Positions 1 through 11,387 of a stretch of DNA of 64,000 bases are shown here, in pieces. Numbering within the stretch: the stretch's first letter is position 1; every line of letters begins with the position of its first letter. The notes under the pieces are model-generated. The model saw nothing but the letters and a program-made list of their open reading frames with translations, searched no databases and was not told the origin of the DNA. Position numbers and translations under genes: made by a program. This DNA comes from Gerris lacustris (lineage: Eukaryota; Arthropoda; Insecta; Hemiptera; Gerridae), in contig OX578276.1 in the NCBI GenBank assembly GCA_951217055.1, positions 58,093,307 to 58,157,306 of the forward strand. The letters are read 5' to 3'.

Positions 1-1559
1 TTATTTAATAATAAAGAGCAAAACATCGCAGGCTTTCTCTTTTACTCCTAGCATCTTGTATTACAAATATACGTCATTATGCTATCTATCGTTTGTGGAG
101 AAGCGTAGAATTTGAAATACCTATATTGAATATTAAAATTAGATACGACTTACGTATTTATTATGAATTTAAAAAATCAACAAATTTACTATAGAAAAAT
201 AAAATGGTTCAAAGGATTTTAATATTACTGTTTAATCGTAAATTGAATATTAAAATGTCTGGTAAACTCGATGTCTAAAGGTTAAAAATGTAGATTTTAA
301 AACACGTGGCTTCTGAAAGTCCATTAAAAAGGAAATACGTTTATTTAAAATATAGCGATTAAAACTTTGAATGCTATGCGCTATGCGAATTTCTTTCATT
401 TTAATAATATTTTCTCTGTGAATGGCATTAAAACGATTAATGGGGCATTTAAAGAGCAATAAAAATGAATTATTATTTCTTTAATGTTTCTATTTTCATT
501 TTTTCCTATAACTACATTTGAACCATGTTCATTAAGATTATTGTATACCTTTTTCGGCGAATAATATTTTTTTATATGTTCATATTATTATTGTTAGCTT
601 TATATCAATGTTAGCTTTCGCGTGAACATTTACCATTCCAATTATTTTCTCCGTATTTCTGACATTCACTTAACAAAAATTCAAAATGAACTTCCGTCAG
701 AGCTCGTTTCCATTTTAATGTTTGCATTTAAAAGCCGAGTAATATTAAGGTAGGGGAAATTTAATTATATTTCTAAAAGAGAGATGTATTTGTGAGACTG
801 TGAATAGGGTTCCTCTGTTAGTTTTTGGTCGGCAGATGCTTTTAACAATTTGAATTTCTCATTTTGTCAATGGATTTAGATACTATTGTACGAGAATTCA
901 AGTGCATTTATTAATTTTTACTGCATTTAGAGTTGATACATAGCTATTATCTATTAAAATGAGGTAAATATGCTGCAATCATAGTTAGTTTATTTATCTC
1001 ATCAAATTGTTAACCTGCCAAATTAAATATAACTTTTTTTTCAGATTATACCTATGCAAAGTCTAACTTTTTTAACTTATTTGATTACTTTTTTACGGTG
1101 ATGAAAGACTTGTTTCCAATTTTAACTTTTTGTTTCATGCCTGTCTATCAGTCTGAATTCATGCCTGTACTACAAGCAGCGCAAATTAATTTTTTTGACA
1201 TCTAGATTAAATTATTTTATATTTTAACAAGTTATTTTTTCTCGAAGTTGCTTTCTATTAATAAATAAATGAGTTCTCAAGTTTATTCGTTTAAAGTTAG
1301 GGAAACTAATAAAATGAAATATGGAGGCGTCTAATCACACCTGTAACAATCTATTCTGTCCTAAAACTTTACCAAATTGTTCGTTCCACTCCCACTTGCA
1401 AGTTCGAGGATTTGCTCCGAATAAGATTAAAGTTTACTAATAACTCTAAAGGTCCTAATAAACTATTTGTACTGCTATTCAGCTTATTGGTACTGTCTAT
1501 TAGTGTGGTTAAATGTGATACTAGGTTGATCAGTTAAGCTTTAAATCTCTTATATTGTA
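1..1559. other. AT-rich sequence without recognisable gene
   Basis: I see only AT-rich sequence with stop codons in all frames and short open frames that resemble nothing known. No long inverted repeat or tandem array stands out. It could be intergenic or intronic. Confidence 0.5.
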
Positions 1560-1706
1560 GGAAAATCTAATAACACAAACAACAGACTAATACTAGAAGC
1601 TATTCACATAGGTTTAGAAGATAATAGAATGAACAATATATCAGATGCTAAAGAAATTAACAAATATTATAACGCTATTTTGAAAAATAAAAAAATAGAT
1701 GATTAA
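1560..1706 (+). pseudogene. possible C-terminal remnant of a Penelope-like element ORF
   Basis: An open frame of 48 codons follows an AG at 1559-1560 and ends in TAA at 1704-1706. It contains the peptide RLILEAIHIGLEDN, which resembles the end of the GIY-YIG region of Penelope-like elements (R-x-LE-x-x-x-I). About 525 bp downstream on the same strand lies a hairpin followed by GAAA (2230-2254) like that of another Penelope tail in this window at 24391-24415. The N-terminal part of any ORF is missing. Seen: the peptide and hairpin. Inferred: the family. Confidence 0.35.
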
Positions 1707-2229
1707 AATAAACTTTTCAGAAAAATTTTAAAAATTTAAAAATAAAAACCATGTAAATCCAAGTGTATATTAGTTTTTTTATATTCTTATATTAAAAAAC
1801 TTGAGAGTGATTACATTTATTTATTTTTTAAAAAAAGAAATAACTAATATGATATAATATTAGGTTCATATTGTATTTGTTGTTATTTTATTTATTTTTT
1901 TTTATTTGCTAGTAATTGTTATCAATCTAGATATAAAAGTCCAATACAAAATGTATTCAGTCTCTCCCTGTTAATCATATAGGGAGGATTCATTTTATTT
2001 AATTAAACTGTATAGTGTTTAAAAGTTATGTTTTCACATTTGAAAAATGTTTTTTGATAAAGTTAATTTTTGGTTCTTTTACAAAGACCAAAATATGAAA
2101 TAACGGATTATGTTCTAACAATAATAACCAGGTATTTATTTAAATTTAATTGTTATTATAATAAATTATTCAAAGAAAATTGTTTAAAAAAATATTGTAT
2201 ATTAATATTGTTTTTATTATTATTGTAGC

Positions 2230-2254
2230 CTGAAGCCTTAAGTTAAGGCGAAAT
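2230..2254 (+). other. degenerate hammerhead-like hairpin
   Basis: CTGAAG is followed by a CCTTAA/TTAAGG hairpin and then CGAAAT. It aligns with the better-preserved motif at 24391-24415 on the other strand, including the downstream bases ATATA. The conserved CUGANGA box is incomplete (CTGAAGC), so it is unlikely to be active. Confidence 0.3.
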
Positions 2255-2509
2255 ATAGCTAACTGATAGAGAAGAAAAGAGAGTTTTATTATTTAAAAAC
2301 CCATTTAAAGACGAAGAAGAAAAAATATATTTTAAATATAGTTTTTTCAAAATAAAGGGTTAGAAGAAAAAAAGGGTTCACAGCCAACAAAATATTTTAA
2401 AACTTATCGTACCACTATAGTTTCAACATGCATCAACTAAATCTCTAAAACTTATAACTACAAATATTTTATTATATAATAATCCTGGTATAAATTTACC
2501 ATAAAATAA

Positions 2510-2760
2510 TTGGGCTCCGTAGGCAAAGCCAAGGACCCTTATATTTACCTGCGTGTGTCTGTCTGTCCATCCGTTTGTCTGTAACCTGCTTTCACGGTTA
2601 CACCTTTCGCTCGATCACTTTGAAATTTGGCATATATATTATGTGAATAGTACCAACCCACACATTTTAAAAATATAGCGACTTAAAAAAGTTAGGGTAC
2701 AGAACAGAGGAGACCGTGTGGGGTATCATAATTATGAAAGGGTGGGTACGGTTAGCTGAT
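2510..2760 (+). repeat. interspersed repeat with CTGT-rich start
   Basis: GGGCTCCGTAGGCAAAGCC is followed by TGTCTGTCTGTCC and then TTTGAAATTTGGCATATATA. This CTGT run plus AAATTTGG layout recurs in other repeats of this window (38.8, 52.5 and 59.8 kb). It lies immediately left of the 15-kb transposon and is not part of it. Confidence 0.45.
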
Positions 2761-2802
2761 TACAATAATATATAATTTCTGGTTATAAGCTTTGATAGGG
2801 TG

Positions 2803-3260
2803 CACGGAGAAAAATCGAGTGTGTATTTTCAACAAGTAGGTAGTGTTGAGGCCCTTTAAGTTTGAATTTACACTATGATGGGATGGTACTGGCACTAATA
2901 GCGTTGCCACAAGAAAATTTTTTTTTTTTAGAGTTATCGTAAATGTAAAGTTTTTAGTACCAGCAACACTACGTTAGAGTTGCGTATAACTTTGAGTTTT
3001 TAGTGTTGGCGAAACTCCATTAGAGCGTTTGTAACACTACATAGTGTTCAGCAAAACTTAATTTGGTGTTGATATTAAATTTTAGCTTAATGTTATCCCG
3101 AAACTAAAAAAATACTCCAATTTTAGCGTTGTCGCTGCGCTAATAGAGTTATAAGAAGAAGAATTATGGAGTTGTTAAAAAATAACTTAATGTTATTGTA
3201 AATACAACTCTAGAGTTGAGATAAGCATTGGTCTTAGTGTTAATAAGACACTTATTGATA
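2803..3260 (+). repeat. left subterminal repeat array of the 15-kb transposon
   Basis: Words such as GTAGTGTTGAG, AGCGTTGCC, AACACTAC, AGTGTTGGCG, AGAGTTG and AACTCTAGAGTTG recur every 15-40 bases in both orientations. The right end (17010-17720) has the same words. In CACTA elements such arrays bind the element's own protein; that role here is inference. Confidence 0.7.
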
Positions 3261-3413
3261 GCCTAAATTATATATATATTGATAAAATTTATGATACAAA
3301 AAGTTCTTATTTTTTGGCGTAAAATCCAAATCAATTCTTTAAAACATGCATTATTAATATTTTTTTACTTTTTGAGCCCCGCTGAACACCTTTTTTTAAT
3401 CAAAAAAACAGTT

Positions 3414-3489
<76 letters not shown>

Positions 3490-3539
3490 TTTATATGTAT
3501 GAATATATATATATATATATATATACATTTTTATATGTA

Positions 3540-3627
<88 letters not shown>

Positions 3628-3628
3628 T
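3414..3628. repeat. compound (TA)n microsatellite
   Basis: Three long TA runs are separated by two copies of a short TTTTTATATGTATGAA spacer. It produces spurious Ile-Tyr open frames on both strands; none is a gene. Confidence 0.95.
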
Positions 3629-4329
3629 ACAGTTATATGTATACTATATACTATAAAATAGAATTCACTGTATATACTCCCATATAATTTAAAAATGTTT
3701 TGACAAATCCAAATTATGCGTGTATATTATGTCGTTGACCGTAAAATTGTAACAATATATATAAGCTTAAGTTTCGAGAAGCATAAGGATTATGAAAAAT
3801 ATAAAGCTTAATATGCATATAGCTTTAACTTAAGACATATAGCTATTACTAGGAAAGGATTATTGTGTACAGTTATACACATTATTGGGTACATTTAGAA
3901 TCCTGGTTTACCTGCGTGCTAAACAATTTCAGATTTAATTTTTAAAATGTTTACTAACTTTAATTTCTACTCAAAAAGTATTTCCCCCTAAGTAAGGGAT
4001 CTTATGATTCATTGGAAAAGTTAACCTTATATAGATAAAACCCCGTTAGGGATTTGAGTTGGTTATTTTTACTAGGAATAAACAATTACAGGTCATGACC
4101 AGTTTAAAGTTTTTTAAGAAGAAACCATCGCAGGTATATGAACAAAAAGGTAGTATGTACAAAATGTAATCCGCATAAGATGAATGTAGAAAAACCTTAT
4201 ACCCAGATACTATTGTCAAAGCAAATCATGCCTTTATAGAGAAACACAAGACTAAATTAATTTTACATCATTAAATATATTTGTTCTGAGTGCAACAGTT
4301 ATATATTATATGCAGCAAGACAGGTTAAA

Positions 4330-4445
4330 AAAATCAGGTACGAGGTACCTCGGAACTTTTCCTCACTTAAGAGTTCACTTTCTGAACTAACTGATTTATT
4401 GTCATTCTTAAAAAAAAACCTTATTTTTAATACCTATATTTTATT
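4330..4445 (+). repeat. SINE-like repeat, short form without 5S segment
   Basis: The stretch GTACCTCGGAACTTTTCCTC followed by ACTGATTTATT and AAAACCTTATTTTTAATAC matches the repeat at 62265-62450. The copy there carries about 70 extra bases that include a 5S rRNA-like segment; here the two flanks are joined directly. Confidence 0.6.
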
Positions 4446-6057
4446 TTATACTACTATTAGTAGCGAGGAACAGTAAAAATGTGTCATTCCAGATTTGTGA
4501 CATTGAATTATAATTTTTTAAATTAATTAAATCATTTCATTATTGGTAATGATCTCTGTGAAGGAGAGGTATTGCGAACCCGGGGATATCATTAAAATCC
4601 GATTCACGTATACATATATGTCTGTGCGTTCGTATTTATGTATACTTACATGTACGTATACGTACGTTCGTTAGTTCGAAAGTTTAAACTTTATCAAGAC
4701 ATCGTATTGAGATGCGGTTTGCGGCAATTTTTCAGAACTTTTGTCGGATAAACTGATAGCGCAAACCCGAACATCTGAGCTCACGACGGAGCTGCAGTCA
4801 CTTAAGCACGCAATCGGTCTGTCGAAAATAACTTCAGTTGGCTTTATTTGATTTCAATTTCTTTTTGGGTATATATGTGTCCTGTATGGTAGATTGTACC
4901 TGTAGCTTTTGGGCACAATCGGACAAGCGGTTTGGGAGCTATTAACATTTTAGTGTTTTTACTTCCCTGAAAATGGGTATGTAAATACTGAGTTCTCTCT
5001 TGATCACGTATTGACACGACAACATTTCATGGAAGTTATGTGTGGGATTTCCACAGGTGAGGATAACCATATTTTAAATGGTTACCATGTGCTTAATACT
5101 AGAGGTATATAAAAGATTGATATGAAACAAATTTTCAAGCAAAAGTTTACTGGACATCAGTCAAATTATTAAGTGTTTAAGATAATGCGTCCGATAAATG
5201 ACGCCTTGTCGATTTAGACATACACAACTTTAACTGTCAGTTAAAACTGTACACTGTATAGTTAAACGTAAGTTAACTGCACACACGTAAGTTAAATCCT
5301 TCAGTTTTCATAATGGATTGGAAGGCGGATCCAATTTGAAGAATGAACTTTCGTCTCAGTTTAAGTGTATACAATTGAGTTGAACTGAGACGGAAATATT
5401 CACACACGGACAGTTTCAAAGTGTGAGTTAAAACTGCACGTGTGTAAACTGGCCGGCTTAATACCAATAATGTAAAACAAAATTAAATATACTTTTCCGT
5501 CCTTTTAAATAAATTTAATATTATTTGTCCTTTTTAATGCTTTCAATTGGCCGCCCACATATCGCTAGTAACGTTCTGAGCGCTTTTTGTGGCTGTATAT
5601 ATACAGATTGTTTCATTTCTTGAGAAGAGGCAAGCATAATTTAATTATAAATAAGGTAAATTAATTTGTTTCCAGACACGATATAGCGGCAATCGTCCAT
5701 TTTTTGTTGTAGACATGTGGTTTTCTCTTAGTGTCAGACTGACAAGAAATAGATTTCTCGTGACTGTAGTTAGTGTTTCTGTATGCTAGAAGTAACACTA
5801 GCTTATTGTTGAAGCAAGCATCATATTTAGTTACTTCAATCCAAAGACGAGTGAATTTGACTCTATAAGGTTTAAAAGACCTCTATGATGAGTTATATCG
5901 ACACCTACTCGGTTAGTTTCAACCCTAAGGGCCCTAGAGTGGGGGGGAATCCCATATAACCTCCGCGGCCGTGCCTAGCGCTACATTCCACATTCCGCTT
6001 ACCTTCACAAAGTTAGTCACTCCTTATTACAAATGCCAATTTCCTTAACAAGTGCAT

Positions 6058-6110
6058 ATTTATATATAGTTCTTGGCTTGTGTTTTTTGTGTGTTGTCAC
6101 AGAGCTCACT
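6058..6110 (+). promoter_or_regulatory. candidate core promoter of the SAM-like gene
   Basis: TATATATA at about 6059-6068 lies some 35-45 bases upstream of TCACAGAGCTCACT, which offers initiator-like TCA starts. The first coding ATG follows at 6232 in a good context (CAAAATGG). Position and order fit a TATA promoter, but TA-rich sequence is common here, so this is only a candidate. Confidence 0.35.
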
Positions 6111-6231
6111 ACTACTTCATAGCGTTCTCTTAAATAGTGTTTTGGAGTGTAATATAGTGTTAAATAGTAAATAGTGTCTGAGCGAGTTTAGGACTTTTAT
6201 ATAAATTAGCGTCAATACAGTGTCGTGCAAA

Positions 6232-6758
6232 ATGGACCTTGTACCATTGTTACACAAGTGGAATTTTTCGCATCTTGCATCTGTGTTTACAGGTAAATAA
6301 CTTTATTCATTAAATAATTAGATTCAATATTTGTAGGAGTTGTAAATTCTGTTTTTTGCACATCTTTGTCACTCTTTAATATTTTTATTAGGTGAATAGT
6401 TCATTTATTAATTTCCTCAGAATAGCTAAATATTCAAAAATAAGTTGTCTAAACTTTTATAAGTATATATAAAATATTTGTGGAGCACAGACCCCATGCA
6501 CGAAAGCTATAATTGAGTTTTGGATTGTTTTATTTTTATTTCTCTTAACATAGACTCTCTTCTAATTTACGTTTGAACCTTCTGTGTAAAGCGATAACAA
6601 TACCTATGTTATTCGAATAAATTTTTAAAGTATTCATTAGAATTAGAGTTGGGGTCCCATAGACCCCTGTGTTCCATTGACGTAATAGTTTCATAAACCA
6701 CTGTTCATTTTCTTATTTATTTTTATTAAATTAAAACTTATTTAAAAAAAAAAAAAAG

Positions 6759-6840
<82 letters not shown>

Positions 6841-7237
6841 TGTGTCCCAAGATATACAGAGTATCCGAGAGGAAAATTTTTCTTATTTTTAGGTTTTCAA
6901 AAAAAATTCATTCTTCATAAAAACTCCTGCTCGATCTTAAACCTCTAAAAATGATAAAATTTTCTTGATTTCCTGTGCAGAATGTTTTGTTTTTTGAACA
7001 TTTTAAAATATAACCAAGAGTAAGCTACCCTTATTTTTAATGTTATTGAAAAATATTATTTAGAAAAGTGGTTCAGAATTGCAAAAAAAAGTATAAATAT
7101 TAATTTATTTTATGAAAAAAATGCATTTTTTTAGAAAACAAGAAAATTTTTCCTCTCGGATACTTTGTCTTGGGACACACTATATATATATATATATAAA
7201 TAAATAAAATAAATATAATGATAATACTCAAATGCTA

Positions 7238-7305
<68 letters not shown>

Positions 7306-8128
7306 TTATTATTTATATTTTATTTATTTATTTTCTAATTTTTTTTTTTTTTTTTTTAAGACTTTACAACTGATCTAATTCCTGATTTATTGAAGCATGA
7401 CGGGGACTTCAAGGAGCTGGTCCCAAATGTGAGGGAGAGGCTTTTGCTCAAACGAAAATTTGAACAATTCCTGGAAGAAAATTCACTCGGATGTTCATCT
7501 TTTGTGTCAGAAGTAAGAACCCAAGGATAATATAATACTAATTGTCAATTGTGTTGTAAATGAATCTATTTTAATGATGTAATATAAGTGCATGATAATA
7601 CTGCAGTCTCTTCGTGAAAATAGATTCATTTTCAATCAATAATTCATATCATTAGATTAATTTAGATTCAATTACATAAATCAGTTAATATTAATGTCTT
7701 TTTTGCAGGAAGAGAGTTCAGAGCAATCGTTAGGACATATTGCATCCCCCTTCCAATTAGAGAACATCCCATCAGTTGCCATTTCCCAGCCAACTTATCA
7801 TGTTCTAAATTTGGAAGCTGCTGATCTCAATACACTTGATGTGATTCCCCTTGATGGGGAACTTTTGTCTACCTCCACCCCCTCTACATCATTAGTGACA
7901 CGGGATAATCTACCAATACCGGAAAGACAAATATCTGATGACCCAGTAAGTTCATTATGCTATTTTTTTTTATTATTTTCTTCAAATTTCATAATGTTTG
8001 CATATTAAATAAGAAGCAAGATCCAATGGGGAGAAGTATCTAGATACAGATACAACACTTTTCAAATAAAGATTCAAAATGCAATTATTATGTGTCTGTA
8101 CAAAATACAAGAATTTTGTTTCATTTAA

Positions 8129-8202
<74 letters not shown>

Positions 8203-11190
8203 CACAGTAGGTTAACTATTCTATTGATATATATATATAATAGTTATATCAATAGGAGACTAGAATAGTTAACCTACTGTGCAATATATTATATATATTT
8301 TTGTTAAATTTTTAAAGTGTTTGTTGTAATATCTTTAAGTTAAGGCAACCCACCGCACCTTTTAACCCTTACCTTAATTTACAACCTTTACCTGATGGTC
8401 ACTTATACTGTTAATCCTCTCAACTCCATTTTGTTCCCCACCCTTCTGATCCTGTATAACTAATCCAATCTTTAAACTCCGTTTTCATCAACATTACTTA
8501 GTTATCTTCCAATCTTTACCATGAAACTTACATTATAGTATCGCGCATGAGAAGTTAATTTCAAATTTACAAGTAATATAATTTGTTTGTGGGCGTTTTC
8601 AGATATTAAATGAAGTTTTGACATCCCACGATGGTGCATTAATACTGGAGAGATACGCGGCAGGCTGTATAAAAGGGAAACAGAAGGCAATTAGAGATTT
8701 GGTTGAGAGGGTAATTAAAACACTTCACCGGCACGGAATCGACTACTCTGTGGGGAGGTACACGAAGCTTTCTGAGGCTATTGTGAAAGTGTGGCCGAAC
8801 GAAGACAAGGTAATACATTATTTTTTTCTTTTATAAGTTTCTTCGTTATTACTCTGTTTGTTATTGTCATTGCTTATTTCTTCTATGTATAAAAAAAAAA
8901 AAAAAATGTAAATTCTTTTTATATTTGAACATAGGAAATTAAAAAGGTGTTTTTTTTTAATTATTTTTCAGACATCATTCTACCTGCCGCCCTACAGTGC
9001 ACACTCGACCCAGACTGATGCGAAGGGGAAGCTATATGATAAAAAAAAAAATTTTGACAGGGAATTATTGAGGTCGAATTTAAAGGAATATAGGAGGAAG
9101 AGAAGGAGTAGATCAAGCTCTTTAGAGTCTAGTAGCCTGACCAATGCCAGTAAGGCATCAGTCTCCAGCGGTCCAAACACCCCGAGAGGAAAAATAGTAA
9201 TACAAGAAAGAGACCTTACCGAAGTAGAAGAGGACGACATTCGATGGCTTCAACATAACGTTGACAACTGGCCAAAGGTCTTAGAGAAATGGGGCAGGAC
9301 GGTTGAGGCGAGGAAGCTCCAAACCTCGAGCTTCACTACAGTGGAGCAAATTTATCGGGCTTTTCCAGCCATACAACTTCCTCTGGGTTACGAACTGGTA
9401 AGTTTACAATTTTTCCGCACTTACTTTGTTACTGTTCCTTGTAGTTACTTTGTTTTTTTTTCTTTTGCTGAATATACTGAACTCTTTTCACAAAGTTAAT
9501 TAAAAAATGTGACACATTATTAAGTCATTCATTTGCTCTCAAGCAATTATATTATCATGTAGAATGTATTTCTCCTTATTTTCAATATATTTATATTTTA
9601 TGTTGGTTGTCATTGTTGCAGCTGGAGAAAGATTTTGACTTTATTCACCCGGGAAAATCTTACAAGCTAACATCAGGGTGGAACTCCTTTCAGAGGAAAA
9701 TACTGGCTATTGGAAGAGAGAAAGTTACCGATCCATCCTCCCGCAAATTGCTCGGGATCCTTGAGTCTTCTGAAGACGAAAGTAAGTGTTCATCCTTAGT
9801 TACTTTTCTCCTACTCAGGGCTCGCCAAAGTGGACCCAGCCCAATTAAACCCACCGGGTTTTTTGGGACTGGGTCCACCTTATACCCAGAAAAAATTGTT
9901 TTTGATTAATTCCAATCCAAATTACTCTGGAATTATTACATGTCTCACAGTTTCTCATTTTCTGTCTCAGCCTAATATATTTAGTTCAAAAAATTAAAGG
10001 ATTAAAATTCCAAAAATTAATTGTTAGTTAACTATACTTAAATGTATTAATGAACAATTTGAAAATAAATTAAAGCAAAGTAACTCATTATTCATGAATA
10101 GTGGTTCATTGGTATATCTCATTTCAATAATTCGGCCACTACTACTGTCAGTTGTGTTAGAAAATAGAAAACCTATGAAAAGTATGTAATTGGACCTGTG
10201 CAAAAATAAGTATGTTTATGCCCCCCCCCCCCTCTCCCTAATTTTAAGAGGAAATAAAACATGTTCATTAAAAACTTTTTTTTTATTTCAGATCACAGAG
10301 TCTGTGCAGCCATCAGGCTGCTTGCTGCGATACTGGTACCTGGTAGGGGCAAGGCGAGAAGTTCCACTGCAGAAACGTCTGTAAAGAAGAAAGGCCTTGC
10401 AAAATTTTCAATAGCCGAAGGGCAGGACTCCTTGATCACTATCATTGAGGTAATTAAGACATCTTCGCTTTTGGTTAGAAACTGGGTTGTGTGTCAGTGC
10501 TAATGTCTGTGTTTAAACATACAGTAAAGTGTATAGGCTTTAAACTATATTATACTTCAGTCAGGAAGTGTAAACCCAATGAGTGAAGCTTAAAAAAAAA
10601 GAATCCCTTAAGCTAGACCAAAGAAAGCCCAAGAAGAAAAAGTAATTCAATTCAACTCAATTAAATTCAAGTAATTTTAATTTTACTTTTAAATGGTCTT
10701 TCAAATGTGCTTTTCCAAAGTCATGTTTTGAATGTGGTTTAAAATTTAAAAAGCGGCCTCTGGTCTCAAGCTTCCATTTTTGTATCCTTTGTTTCCCTTG
10801 ATACTTTTCAACTGCATGTTGTAATGTGCGCTTGGTTATGTGTTACAGACTGCGGGCGACATCAAAGAAACGATACAACGCAGATCCACGGAAGCAGAGA
10901 AAATTAAGGACACTGTCCAGCCGTATATAATCGTTCAGGGCTTCCACCCTTCTGAATTCAAGTCAGCTTACGTTGTGATTGACCAGACATTTTACGCCTT
11001 CACCGACACCCTGAAGGCAGTTGATGTCTGCTTCAAGTCGTTCTTTGCCCTTCAATGCATGTACCCGAAAGCCAGCGAGCTTATATGGACTCTTATACAG
11101 AGGTACGTATACGGTATAGAAGAAGATAACAACAATTTCTCGCCACCTCTAACGGCAACTATAAAATTGTTTGAGCAGACTGTTGCCTAA
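6232..11190 (+). CDS. transposon-encoded SAM-like domain protein, eight exons, 580 aa
   Basis: Exons: 6232-6292, 7361-7512, 7709-7945, 8603-8809, 8972-9397, 9622-9781, 10292-10449 and 10849-11190. Every junction has GT-AG borders and the joined frame stays open to TAA, so the gene looks intact. Residues 1-65 read like a SAM domain (LHKWNFSHLASVF, then ELVPNVRERLLLKRK). Next come an acidic Ser/Thr-rich linker, a basic stretch (YRRKRRSRS, a likely nuclear signal), a middle domain with PAIQLPLGYE, and a conserved C-terminal block (QPYIIVQGFHPSEF, then AVDVCFKSFFALQCMYP). Proteins with this order occur in animal genomes beside CACTA-like transposases, and here it lies 197 bp upstream of one. I infer it is the second protein of the transposon, perhaps a DNA-binding or assembly factor; its reaction is unknown. 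The first ATG was chosen for its context and because it completes the SAM helix. Confidence 0.8.
6762..6837. repeat. (TA)n microsatellite in intron 1
   Basis: An uninterrupted TA run that abuts the left end of the palindromic element at 6839. A second run (7243-7298) lies beyond its right end. Confidence 0.9.
6839..7183. mobile_element. mariner-like MITE inside intron 1
   Basis: The ends are inverted copies: GTGTGTCCCAAGA with ATCCGAGAGGAAAA on the left is mirrored on the right as TTTTCCTCTCGGAT with TCTTGGGACACAC. TA repeats flank both sides, which suits a TA-targeting Tc1/mariner-type element. No coding sequence is present. It lies in an intron of the SAM-like gene and is spliced out. Confidence 0.7.
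7243..7298. repeat. (TA)n microsatellite
   Basis: A TA run in intron 1 of the SAM-like gene, close to the acceptor polypyrimidine tract at 7340-7358. Confidence 0.85.
8131..8283. repeat. (TA)n microsatellite with short palindromic element
   Basis: A TA run (8131-8200) is followed by an 83-bp palindrome. TGCACAGTAGGTTAACTATT is repeated inverted at 8264-8283, with a TA-rich loop. It looks like a minimal foldback element inserted at TA, in intron 3 of the SAM-like gene. Confidence 0.65.
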
Positions 11191-11387
11191 ATTTAATCTT
11201 CAAAGTTTAAAAAAACCTACATTTTGCATGTATAGATAGATATAACATATATTAATTTAGATGTTAAATATTCAAAATTGACTCTGTTAACTTTGACAAC
11301 TTAAAGTCTTATTAATTGTTTCTTAAAATTCGAACGTAAATTCTTAAAAATTTTCATATAAAGTATTTCAAATTTAAGTCTTTTAAG

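Noticed and set aside
3279..3687. Open frames rich in Ile-Tyr on both strands
   Set aside because: They are translations of the (TA)n microsatellite.
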